This document shows, one piece after another, positions 33,908 through 45,200 of a stretch of 64,000 bases of DNA. The position numbers and the translations under genes are program-made. The notes under the pieces are model-generated. The model saw only the letters and a list, made by a program, of their open reading frames with translations. It searched no databases and was not told the DNA's origin. The stretch spans positions 248,001 through 312,000 of the forward strand of contig JABYQS010000009.1 in the NCBI GenBank assembly GCA_022592435.1. Reading direction: 5' to 3'. Position 1 is the stretch's first letter. Each line of letters opens with the position of its first letter. This stretch comes from Cerioporus squamosus (taxonomy: Eukaryota > Basidiomycota > Agaricomycetes > Polyporales > Polyporaceae).

Positions 33908-34897
33908 CGGACTACATCTTTACTCTTGCATCGGTAAGTACTGTTCAAGTTCTCCTGAATGGTACTGTGGAGGCTACAGGGAGTTGTTGTACAAGATACT
34001 GGTCAAGCTCAGTCTCTTGCCACGCCAATCTGGAGTGGCTGGAACTCTTGTCAATGAATTGTGTCAGACAAGGCGGAGATGATCTAGGATATTGATCAGG
34101 CGGAAATTGCAGCGCGCATCTACTCAGGCATGCCACATGCCCGTCACTCGCAGCTCGACATTATTTGGGTCATGGAACACTGCTGATTCTCTCGCTCCAC
34201 TGCATTGAGAGCATAGTTCCTTGCAATGCTCAAACCTGGACAGGCTGAAGGATCCAAGGTCTAATACCAGTTGTCTGTGGCCACAGAATATTTCTAACAC
34301 CGACTGGCTTCCCAGCCATGTGGTGTGAGGCTAGCTTCCGACTTGCCGACAATCACGCATGCGTATGATATTCAGCAGCCAACATTTTCTCGTCGCTAAC
34401 ACTTCTCCGTCCTGAGCCCAGACCCACCATATACGTAAGCTTGGCAAGCTCAGAGGCAGAAGCGGCACCATTGTTTGTACACAGATGCACCACGTTGGCA
34501 TCCCCCAAACACATCTCTCCCAATTGCGACCATCCCGACTGCCAACCACCCTTGCCCTTGAGCCCACTGTGTCCATACCCCACACCTGCACTCAGCCTGT
34601 GAAAGTAACACTCGTCTATGCTCTCTCTGTACTCTACTCCTTGACATTGAGTCTGCAAACCACCAGGGAGTCCGTCAGGTATGTTCGTGTCTACTCCGCC
34701 TCGAGCTCTACTGACCTAAACATCTTCAGCTTGCCCATGCAGAAGCCCTGTTCCCAGTAGTCGCCCTCTTGAACAGCAAGTGCCTGCAGTTCCTATACTA
34801 TCACAAGTACGTCCGCGGGACCCATATCCGACCAAACATCTCGCTGATGGTGAATTATCCTCAGACTGACCTTGACGCGTCTGAAGCGCAGGACTGA
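33908..34897 (+). other. Coding-like exon fragments, unrecognised
   Basis: Three stretches between plausible GT-AG signals read as natural-looking protein on the plus strand. They are YKILVKLSLLPRQSGVAGTL near 33,990, DIDQAEIAARIYSGMPHARH near 34,090, and LAHAEALFPVVALLNSKCLQ with FLYYHKYVRG before a stop near 34,895. I could not join them into one frame or name a family. They may be the remains of a gene. The same sequence lies at 44,894-45,883. Confidence 0.25.
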
Positions 34898-36308
34898 TCT
34901 TCTGTACTAAACGGGACTTGTGCGCCCGCACTATGGACCTACCCGGAAGACCGACAGTGAGCTTCAGGTCATAGTCCCTGCCATGATGCAGCTCACACCT
35001 ACTAGTAGAGGTGACCGACCCGTGGGCAACCATGAGACATCGACAGAATGCTCACCTTTGCTTCATCGACCACTTCGAATCTCCAACGGCCGACTACACA
35101 CATGGGTAGCACTGAACCGATCGCGGGGGAAGCAGGTAAGCTTTGCAGCGCATCGTCTTGCCGGCTTACTGCATTGACTGACTATACAGCCAAGCAGAAG
35201 TCACGATGACTGCCTTTCATGTCCACTTTGGTACTCACCGGACGGCTTCATCCGTAGACACTCTCGAGTCTCGACATGCTCTTCGCAGGGCCGAGACTCG
35301 CCGGTACTCCACGGCGTCGCATCCCGAGTCACACAGCTACAGTGCCCAGTATCCTGCACGTACCTTGTGCGCGTGTCTGGCCTGTTCTAGAGGTGAGCTC
35401 TGTCTTTGCAGTGTCGATGTTGGCACTAACCTGATTGTGCCGAGGCATGCTCACAACGGCGCAGAACGGCGCAAAGACAGCCGGCCAAAGCTGCAGCAGA
35501 GAACGCACGCAGCATCTGTCTCGACAGAAAGCTAGCAGCCAGCAGGGACTCAGAGACATCGTATGCATGTTTTTCTCCGCAACTTGCCCGTATGGCGACT
35601 CACCTTCCTGATCAAGCAGGTGACGTCACGCGTCGACGCAGGACGAACGCGGACGACGTGCAGAACACGTATGAGAGCGGGCGCAGAGCGAGGAGGACGA
35701 GCGAGCGAGTGGAGTGACGGGGGCGTGCTTGACTTTCAAATGGCAAAGGTGCGAGCTCCCACTTACCATGCTGTCCCGCCAGCTGGCACCCCTCTGCACG
35801 CATACAGGGTGTCCGTGTCGTCGAGCGCACCTCGGTTGTCGCGTTCAGCACTGTCTCGCACTTCTGACTCCACGATTACTGTGAGCGGCTGCACGATTCG
35901 CACACCGAGAGAAGAGGTGAGCACGCGCACTTGTATTCCAAGCTCACCTGTACTGCAAGTATGTACTATCACAACCAGAATACGGAGCCGCCGAGTAGCG
36001 CAGAGGAGAGAGGCAGGAGGGACGGAGACTTGAAGGAGCACGGTAGAGGACACGGGTGACATGGTGGAGCAGAGCAGGATGGGTCCCGGCTGTCGGCTTG
36101 CAGAACGCGAAGTCGGCAGGGGGGGGAGAACGCCCGATTCCTTAACGCGGCATCGACGTCTGGCAAGGGTGTTCCGGGCCTCTCTCCAGTTTAGTGCAGT
36201 CCTATGCGCCTTGCTGAATCTCTTGACGACACTCGCCCGAAGCACTGTCTTACTATCTGGCCAAACGCATGATGAGAATCCCCTCTCACGAGCTCTCCCA
36301 AAGAAAAG

Positions 36309-36392
36309 CCACCCCCAGAGTCTACCCCAGAATGTGCACTCTACCCCCCCAGAATCTACCCCCAGAATACACTTCCACCCCCAGAATACACT
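36309..36392 (+). repeat. CTACCCCCAGAAT minisatellite, unit A
   Basis: About five imperfect units of (C)TACCCCCAGAAT spaced 13 to 20 bases apart, placed just before the unit boundary. One unit has a run of seven C where unit B has five, in line with homopolymer error in this stretch. The counterpart in unit B is at 47286-47370. Confidence 0.7.
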
Positions 36393-36491
36393 AAGGAAAG
36401 CATTCTCTCTGCAGCAGGAAACCGTCGGGGTCGCCTAGCCGTCGAGACACGAGGCTAACCAGTCGCCCGCCGCCCGCCGCCCGCGCGCGGA

Positions 36492-37106
36492 GTCGAGATC
36501 GCCGACAGTCACTCATCCACAGCCCAAGGTTGCCGGCTTCCGGCGCACGAACGCGAACATCCCCGACGCGTACAAGATCCTCCAGGCGCACCTCCCGACG
36601 AAGGCGCAGTTCCGCGAGGGCCCTCAAGGAGCTGCAGGACCTCGAGGGCCCGTGGAGTACTACTGGCCCGGGGGCCCCGACTCGTTCACGCTCTGCAGCC
36701 CGACCTTCAACGCCGACGGGGACTCCTCTTCGAGCTCCGTCGCTCCTCGCACACGACGACCCGCCAGCAGCGCCACTTCAGCAGCATGAAGGCGTCCGCG
36801 TTCCCACCGGGACGGCCGCATCGGGCACCGGCCAGCGGACGGCCTGACTGGTCAGTCGTTTCATGCGCTGTGATGTGCTGGACACTGACAGATTTAGGGC
36901 GCAACTAGTGCGACCCAACGCGAACCTCTGCGGGAAAGACAGAACCTGCGGCCCACCGCTCCTGTGCCCCTCGTCCACTGCTCCGGTGCCCCCGCCCACT
37001 GCTCCTATGAGTCCGCCCACCACTCCTGCGCGCTCGCCCGGGAGCTTGCGGCCAGAGTTTGGGCGTCGGCAGACGCGGCCCCCACCGTCGGCACCCTCGG
37101 ATGTGA
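36492..37106 (+). pseudogene. Partial copy of the large gene 3' end, frameshifted (unit B)
   Basis: Repeats the C-terminal exons of the 22430-26123 gene (FRRTNANIPDAYKILQAHLP onward) without any of the upstream exons. An extra G near 36,620 and losses near 36,650, 36,723 and 36,805 break the frame. It cannot encode the domain as written. The indels may be sequence errors. Confidence 0.7.
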
Positions 37107-37499
37107 AAACCCTCGGTCCGCTTCGTTCTCGTATAATCACTGCATGCAATCCTTTCCACGATTCTCTCATCCTCCCCGCCACATCTCGAGACTCGCGCAG
37201 CCCATGTGCATACATATCACAAATTCCTCTCCAGGTCACGGATGTATTTGTACGCTGTTCCAATCTAGTCCGTCCTTTCGGTGATCCGAGAGCACAGCTG
37301 CAAGCAGCAATATTGAACGTCTCAACTCGGACCGGTGGGAAGGCGCCGCACGAGCACTGTCATAAGCTAGAGATAAGTAGGGCCGTATTCTACACGGCAG
37401 GAACAGACATCAACAGGGTACTACGACCTTCCGGTACATGCAATTATCGTATTTTCGTCACGTATCGTCTCACACCCATCCATGAAGATTAATCCATTC

Positions 37500-38842
37500 C
37501 TAGACGTTCAAACTGCGGTAGACCCGACAATGTACCCTGCGAGGACGAGTCAGCGCACTCCAGGACGAGATCGTCGGCACGGGCACGCACTGTCCTCGAG
37601 CAGCTCGCCCACTGAATCCGTCATACGGCACTCGGACCACGTCTCGACATCCCACTTGCACCAGCCCCAGCCGTCCTTGAGCTGCGGTGCGCACTCAGCA
37701 TCCATTCATGGAATACAATCAGACATGTACGTACCTCGGGGCGTTTATGTGGTGCGAGAACAACAAGCCACCGCGATTTTAGGCTGCAAACGACAGACCG
37801 GTCAGATTCGCCCTTACGGAGGGTTTGGGGACAAGGCGACGCACCTCAATTCCCATAACAACGCAAACAGCTCGGACGGCTTCTCGATGAGATGCAGCGC
37901 GAACGAGCAGACGACCATCTCGATGATGTTCGCCTCCAAGCTCGCCGCGGTGCTGATGCTGCTTTCGATGGGGAATGCCCACTGATCGAGCTCTCGGGCG
38001 AGGGCGACTCCGGAGGGTTGTTCGGCTTCGGCGCGCCCACAGGCTTCGACGCGATCTCGGGAAGCTTGCCCTCGGCGATGTCCCGGAAGGAGAGCGGATG
38101 TGCGTAGAGGTGCGTGCGCGTGTGGAAGGCTTGCGTGGTGTACTGCAATAGCGGACGCTCAGTCGGGAGACACGGCGCGTGCACGCGTGGAACGTACCGG
38201 GTCGGCAGCGAGGATACAGGGCACTGGCATGTCAGGGGCGATGGGCGGGGGTAAACGCGACCTGGATGGCGGCACCACTGTGTCTGAATCCGATTCTGAC
38301 TCCTGGCCCCGTCTGCTCTGGCGCGCAGTGAACGCGTCGCGACCATCCTTCCACCACTCCAGAACGGCCGCGGTGGCCTCGCCGCTGAGCATATGACATT
38401 AGGGCACGCATTTGATGGGCGCGAGACGCAATTGCAATTCACCTGCCTGCGAGAACATCAGCTGGACCGCTGCTGGAGAGATGAGGGGACAGACGAACCG
38501 CAGGCCATGTCGAAGACCATGAACTTCTTCGCTTCGATGTGAGGCTGTCTCATGCGCCACCATCTGGGACGTAACGGGGGTGAGATGGTGATAGATGAGT
38601 TCGCAGACTACGCGCGCACGTACCTGTTGAGCCAGATGTACAAGCAGGCCTTCACGCCGGGAAAGTGGGGATTGCGATACGTCGCTCCGACCTTCTTGTA
38701 GTACTGGATGGCAAGGACGTCCACGATCGTGTCGGGTTGATGTCACGAACAGCACTCACCTCGTCCACGCCATGCTCGGTGTAGTTGTCCCTCATGGAGT
38801 TCTTGAGGATCCCGGAGGACGCGTCGCGATTACCCTGGGCAT
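37500..38842 (-). pseudogene. Methyltransferase copy B, frameshifted
   Basis: Same gene as 26515-27861, with single-base indels near 37,564, 37,589, 37,963 and 38,833. The one near 37,963 shifts the exon that encodes EANIIEMVVCSFALHLIE, and the one near 38,833 disrupts MPRGN. The micro-exon and the other splice signals are kept. Because units A and C are intact and agree, this copy may be intact in life and damaged by assembly error. Confidence 0.65.
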
Positions 38843-39244
38843 CCCTTTTCTTCGACAAGAGTTCGCGAAGAAACAGGTTTTGTCGATGGTACGGGCGCGT
38901 GCTATAGAACCTTGGCGCGAGCCTTGTAGGCGGGCTAGAACGGGTCGAACGAAGTACGAGGAGGATGAGGGACAAGGAGGAGGAACGGACACTCGCGCTG
39001 TTGCATCGAGCAGTGGTGGCTGCTGTAGGTCGAAAGCAAGTGCAGTCAGGACGTCAGGGCCGGAATAGCTAGATGCCGGACCGGCCGTCCTCGCGAATTA
39101 CCGACCCGTATCCTCTTCGGCGGGCAGAAGGCGCACGAGGCGATCGAACGAGGAGACAGAGCCCGTCTTGTCAGGCACTCCCCTCTCGTTCTGCCGTTTC
39201 GCCCCGACTCCGCAACACAGCGTCCAGTCGCAGTGCGCCCCACC

Positions 39245-42200
39245 TGTATCCGCAACACTCGAGCTCTGCGCGCCGCCTCCACACACGCCAGCTCACGCAC
39301 TCACGTCTCCCGGGCGGCGTCACTCTGCCGCGCTCGCTCGCTCTCTCTCTCCAACCCATCCCTCTCGCTCGGCGAGTTCTCCGCAGACCAGACTGCCGGT
39401 GAGTGCTCCCGTCCTCCTCCGTCCCTTCGTCCTGCTGCCTCTCCCCACCCACGGCACTATACTCTCCCGCCGTCGCACAGTCTGCATGTACACCTACGGA
39501 CGATACAGGAATATATGCCATGTTTACCCATCAGTGTGCGCGCACTATGAATGCGTCAAAAACGACGTACCTTCGACGTAGGTGACGTCCTCCTCGAGCG
39601 ACTGTCTTCCCTCCCCTCTCCCTTCCCTCTCTCAGCCTCACGCATGCTCAGAACTATCTCTGAGTGCCATACGTCCCTTCTGCAACCTGTCTTCGTCGAG
39701 TCCGACTCGCACCCGCTTGCCCGGACATCGCTGCTGCGCCAGCGAGCAACCAAGGTGAGCGTCCGCGAGTACACACATACCGTTCGCAGTTGATGTACCA
39801 AGGGCTCGGAAACACACGCAGGACCTAGCTAGCATGTCTCTGCATTGAATCCGAACGTGTGCGCGACGCGTCCCATGAGGGTCATATGCCGCAAATGAGC
39901 CGTCTTGCTCGAGCTCCCTCCGCGCGCTATTCTCATAGACAGGTATGTCTCACAAGCTCAATCTTCCTTGTGTTCGTTTACTGACGTACTGCGCTCGTTG
40001 TTTCCAGCTTCATTTTGCGCGTTACGCAGTCGCGTGCGCAACCAACAGCCGAGTTCCTCTTGATGTGCAGACAAAATCGCCGCCCGATCCCCTGGAGCAA
40101 CCGCAACGCCTCAATACGATGCATAGAAGACAGAGGAAGCTTACCGAAAACGGTGCATATGCACTTCGCCGGGAGAGGACGCGATATTGTCACAATACGC
40201 CCTGTTGACTTGCCGCAGTAGCTTAGGTGAGTAACCCGTCGACAGTGTCTGGAAATGGCACCCATACCTTTGATAGCTGTTCCTCCGCACACCACAGACA
40301 CCCTCGCGACCTCTGCAGTCCGCCGCACGTCCCGCCGGACCGGTCCAAGGGCGCACTACGAGCGTTGCAAGCAGCGGAAGGCCGCCGGCCTTTTCACACT
40401 CTCCACGCGGCTCCGCCACCGACGCTCGTTTGTATCAGCTCGAAATGAAGTCTAGCGAGCCGCGGACAGGACGAAGCAGCGATGCGCACGTCGGGCTGGG
40501 ACTGGGAGAGCGCGATCTCTGCGCGGCAGACACAAAGATCCGCATGTCTCTTTGTGCTCCTGCAAGTCCGCTTCTCACCCTCGCCCAAGAATCCCTGATC
40601 ATTGCACGTCGAGCGCAGCCGGTTTCGCGTCGAATCGCGATGTCGCAGATAATCGCGTTCGTCGCGATCTCCACCGCGCGCAGAAGGACCGACGGTCATC
40701 CCGCCTCCGCGCCGACTCATGACCTCCCGCAATCGACAGAAGCATACCGCACGTTACGAGCTCAGAACAGCTCACAATGACTGCAGACACAACGCGGACA
40801 GCAAGAACTTCCCAGGTGAGTACTTGCGCAAGGCCGGCAGTGTGTCTCTTCCCCCGCATACAGCCGCGATCTGACTATGTCTCCCAGGTTCTATGAACCA
40901 TTTCACGTCCATCGCAGTCGTCTCGCGTCACTTCGCCGTGGCCGGGAAAACCACGTTCATCGCGAATTCCAGCGTATCGCGTAGGACCGACCGCCTCCCT
41001 GCCGCCGCACGCACATCTATCCGCTGGCAGTCTCCCGACACATGCCAGGCGACACCACATGAGCAGACGTGAGTGCACGGCGGGGCAGAGAAGGCGTCCT
41101 GTCTTCAGGGACGACACGTTATGCGATGTGAGTAGGGAGCGCGAACGTCCGCGGATATCGTCCCCGCCTGCAGCCTGCGGCGTGCTATCCCTGTCTGCTA
41201 GGATATACGAAACGTTTCACATCGGCTGCACTCGTTTTGGTGCGGATCCGCGAGGGTTGAGCAAATCTCGTCCATCGCCAATTGCACGGCCGCCGACAAT
41301 GCGGCGGCTCTTCCTGGTCTTCATTCGCGAACGGCCGGCTGGCGAACACTGGTGCTCGAGCACACAGGCCCTCAAGCTCGTATTCGAGCAACTTCTCGCC
41401 GCTCAGAACGGGTTCAAAGAGACGTTGGGCTCCTAGCCCGACACGAACACTGGCAGCCACATCGACTCGCCTCAACAACTCCTCTACGGGAGCACAGCGC
41501 GACTCAGGGAGCTGGAAAAGGCGGGAACACGAAGATCGGGACATGAGCGGCGCGACGGGCGCTGTGTCCCCGACCTTCGAGTTCGGGTCTTCCCGCTGCA
41601 ACACGACATCTCGTGCACTGCGCGCGGTCGCGGCTCCTTGGGACGAGTATGCCATGTACTTGTCGAGTCAGAACAAGACCTCCCCCATCGAACTCACATC
41701 GTCTCCGGACTCGCACTGTGCAGGAGGCACACGTGATTGCGCCGCGCCGGTACCACGTTCGAGAACGCCCCCGGGAGCGCGTACGACGCCCCGGCCACCG
41801 GCAAGACCACCAGGCACAAGCACGCGCGGTGCGACGAGTACGGCAGCTTCACGGCAAGGACTCGCCCGGAAGTTGGGACGGCAGTCATACACGATCCGGA
41901 CGTGTCCTCGGTGAGTGACGTCGCTCGTGGCTTGCAGTTCCGTGACCGATGTGTCTTCCATCTCGTAGACGTCCTCGGTCAACATCTGTGGCACAGGCGA
42001 CGCGTGCGTGCCGGTTGCACGCTCGCGACCCCGCTGCAGACGGTGCTCGCCGACAACAACACCCGGCCGCAGCGAATGATCCGACATGGAGCATTGTACC
42101 GTACGAGCACGTCGTCTCCCGGAAGCAGGCGGCGTGCTCGACGATCCCGCAAAGCGGTAGGACGCCGTCGGACATGAACACGGACGCGGCACTACGATCC

Positions 42201-45200
42201 GTGAGGTACGAGCCTCGTCGACTCGGGTGATCCCACCATGCAGCCGACTCACCGGGTACAAGCGACGGCTGTGCAGGCTGGCCGTCGCGCGATACACTCT
42301 GTGGCCGAGGATGCAGCCAGCTCCGACTCGTCGCTGTCGGTACTGCACCGTACCTGTGGATCGAAGCCTGTCGGAACATCCGTGAGTGCGTGGCCACGAC
42401 CGGGAAAGATTAGGAACCGTTCTGCACGTACCAGAGCGGACCGGAGACGGGATGGGACGGCGCATTTGCGTAGCAAGGCTGCCTGTCGTAAGTACAGCGT
42501 GCTCCGACTCTCCGCCATGCTCGAGGTGCCGGATCTCTCCTACAAGGTGTGGAGTCACCACGACCTGTCACCCATGGCACCAAGTCACTTACAGTTCCTT
42601 AGCTTCGCCGTGCAGCGGTCCAGTGGGTATATGGTGAGAAAAGGACCATCCGTAACCACAGATGTGTGAGACACTCACCCGACTCTTGGCCGCAGACCCA
42701 TCCGTACTTCACCAAGAGGCCCGGCTGCCGAAGCCTTCAAGCGAGATAGCGATCTGCGCTACCGTTGAGACACGTACCTCGAACGCTCGATGGACTGCAC
42801 ACGACGCACCTGCGAGTCTTCTCGGACTAGGTGCGTGCTGTCTACATGGCCGTGTTCAGCAGACGACGCGCGAGCTCGTCGGTCGGGCTGCCGGGATGGA
42901 CTGGGCGAGCCGCGAGTTTTGTCAAGCGCGCACAATGCACGAGTAGTATGGCCTGCAGACGACGTAGCAAGGTCAGCCGCATGGCATGGAGTCGTGAGGA
43001 CGAGATTCAGGAGAGATCGGGCTCGGGACAGATGCTCGACAGCTGGTGGTCCGAGTCGCGGACTGTCAACTGCATGCTCGCGGCCGCAGCTATATCAGAA
43101 GCCTATGGGTTAGTGGACATCGCACTGAATATCAGATCTGCTTACCTCAACCGAGAACGTGGGATGTGCGAACGGCGTGCTCGAGTTGCAAGGGCTGACC
43201 GGTGTCTACAGAGTACTGTAGGTGTACATAAGAAGGACCGTAATCTGGAGAACAGACACACGTACCTTGTCGACAAGTTAGTCGCATGCAAGCATTACTC
43301 CTCGGCATAGCCTGACGCTTATGCGAATCCGGGAGCTGTCTCACAGAGTGAGTTCTAGTCAGACCGCACTAGCCCGAGCAAGGTGAGCAACTCACTTCGA
43401 GCTGCGTGGCCGCGGTAGTATAGAGGCGAGACACTAGCATTCCGTGAGACGGCGCACATCTGCTTTCAAGTAGAGTTAGTCCGTAAGTGCATGATGGCAC
43501 CTAAGTCTTAACGTACCTGTACAAAGGGACAATTATGCGGGGGCAGGACCAGCAACCTGGCAAGTATCTGGGAGATCTCGATAGTATGCCTCCGAGTCGT
43601 CGAACTTGAATGCCTGGCGAGAAGTAGAACCAACTAGTGAGCAAAGCGCAGCGGATTCAGGGCGCAGTCAATGCCATACCTTGACCCGGTGGCGACAAAG
43701 ACTCAGACTCTCGGCTCATGGACACGGGGCCGGAGTAGCCGCGGGATGAAGTGCAAAGTAAGTACGGCCCCGGCTCAGGACGATGGGAGCAGTGACGAGC
43801 AGGGGATAGGGACAACGGAGGAGAGCGTCTGTCGGAGATGGAGATGGATAGGAAGGGGAGGGACACCGGTTGGTGCTGGGTAGCCTGTCATCCTGCTGGG
43901 TACTTATATAGAGCTGAGAGGAGGACGGCCCGTGCGCGATTTGCACGGCAGGCTCCCCAATTTCCGAGCGCGGACTCTTGGACCCGAAAATATCCTACGC
44001 CACAGCTGCGGGTCAGTACGTAACGGATGGCTGGAGACGGGCCAACCAGCAGGGGACACGGCAGAACGGAAGGACGGTGCGAGGAATGGGTGGGTATGCC
44101 TAGAGGGCTGAAACGAAAGTTCCGACTTCTGGACACATTCCAGAGTCGCGTAGAAGGCAGGGCGGTACTCGCATAGTCTAGCGAGCGCTTGGCATATGAT
44201 GTCTCATTTATCTGTGTCCGCTGCCATCGTAGTTTTGTCGGTCTGAGTCAGGAGGAGAGGGTTAGGCATAGTGCTAGTGTTTGAGTTGTTCTACTCACCT
44301 GCGGAAAATTCGGGTGTCCAGTGGCAGCACATATTGGCTCTGTAACTCCGATACAAAGCTGCTAAGGTTAGCTGACTAGTATATTGTGAGTGCACTATCA
44401 TAGAATTCCACCAAAGGAAGTGTCGAGGCCGGACTCGGAATGTGCATGCTGTTCTGTAGGAGCTTTCGGACTTCGTCCTATATATTCACAGCATTAATAC
44501 CACAGCACAGATGCAGTATGTATCTCTGACAACACACGTGTGAGTCCTGCAAGGCATCATTGAGGCCTGGCGAGCGGATGTCCGAAAGAACGATGTACGC
44601 ACTGCTAGCGCCCGGCGGTAGCGCACCGACCGCCAATATGGCATCATCAGCCTGCCCGACTAACTTCTTTCGCTTACCCGTGTCTACCGTAGTTTCTGCT
44701 CCAACGTTTCGGGCAATCGCCACAGATTCTACTTTGGTGGTACCCCGAGTGTTGCAAAGTAAGAAGAAACAACAAGCAGCTCTAGACTTCCGAGTGCATG
44801 GCATTTGCCGACAGCATGCCAAGTAGTTCGAGAGCATCACTGTTCCGACCATGCTCCCTAACTCGCCAGTTCTACTCTCTCTATGCAGGCTGGCGGACTA
44901 CATCTTTACTCTTGCATCGGTAAGTACTGTTCAAGTTCTCCTGAATGGTACTGTGGAGGCTACAGGGAGTTGTTGTACAAGATACTGGTCAAGCTCAGTC
45001 TCTTGCCACGCCAATCTGGAGTGGCTGGAACTCTTGTCAATGAATTGTGTCAGACAAGGCGGAGATGATCTAGGATATTGATCAGGCGGAAATTGCAGCG
45101 CGCATCTACTCAGGCATGCCACATGCCCGTCACTCGCAGCTCGACATTATTTGGGTCATGGAACACTGCTGATTCTCTCGCTCCACTGCATTGAGAGCAT

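Larger units (their letters stand above)
25504..36491. repeat. Tandem array unit A (about 10.98 kb)
   Basis: First full unit of a direct repeat. It begins inside the penultimate coding exon of the large gene at GTCGAGATCGCCGACA and ends just before the same motif at 36492. It holds the 3' end of the large gene, a methyltransferase gene, sequence homologous to the HIT gene 5' flank and about 8.2 kb of unassigned sequence. The 30,576-35,094 part matches unit B with a constant offset of 10,986 bases and no difference that I saw. Confidence 0.9.
28256..36491. other. Unassigned 8.2 kb segment of unit A
   Basis: Present twice in the array (here and 39,245-47,467) and absent from the truncated unit C. 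The first 4 kb is GC-rich with short open frames in all phases. The region after about 32.4 kb is less GC-rich. I find splice-like motifs and coding-like fragments, but no protein I recognise. The longest frame (297 codons, minus, 30682-31575) has no motif. I found no terminal repeats or transposase motif at its ends. Confidence 0.4.

Noticed and set aside
28256..36491. The 8.2 kb segment as a mobile element insertion
   Set aside because: I found no inverted ends, target duplication, integrase, reverse transcriptase or helicase motif, so the call cannot be supported.
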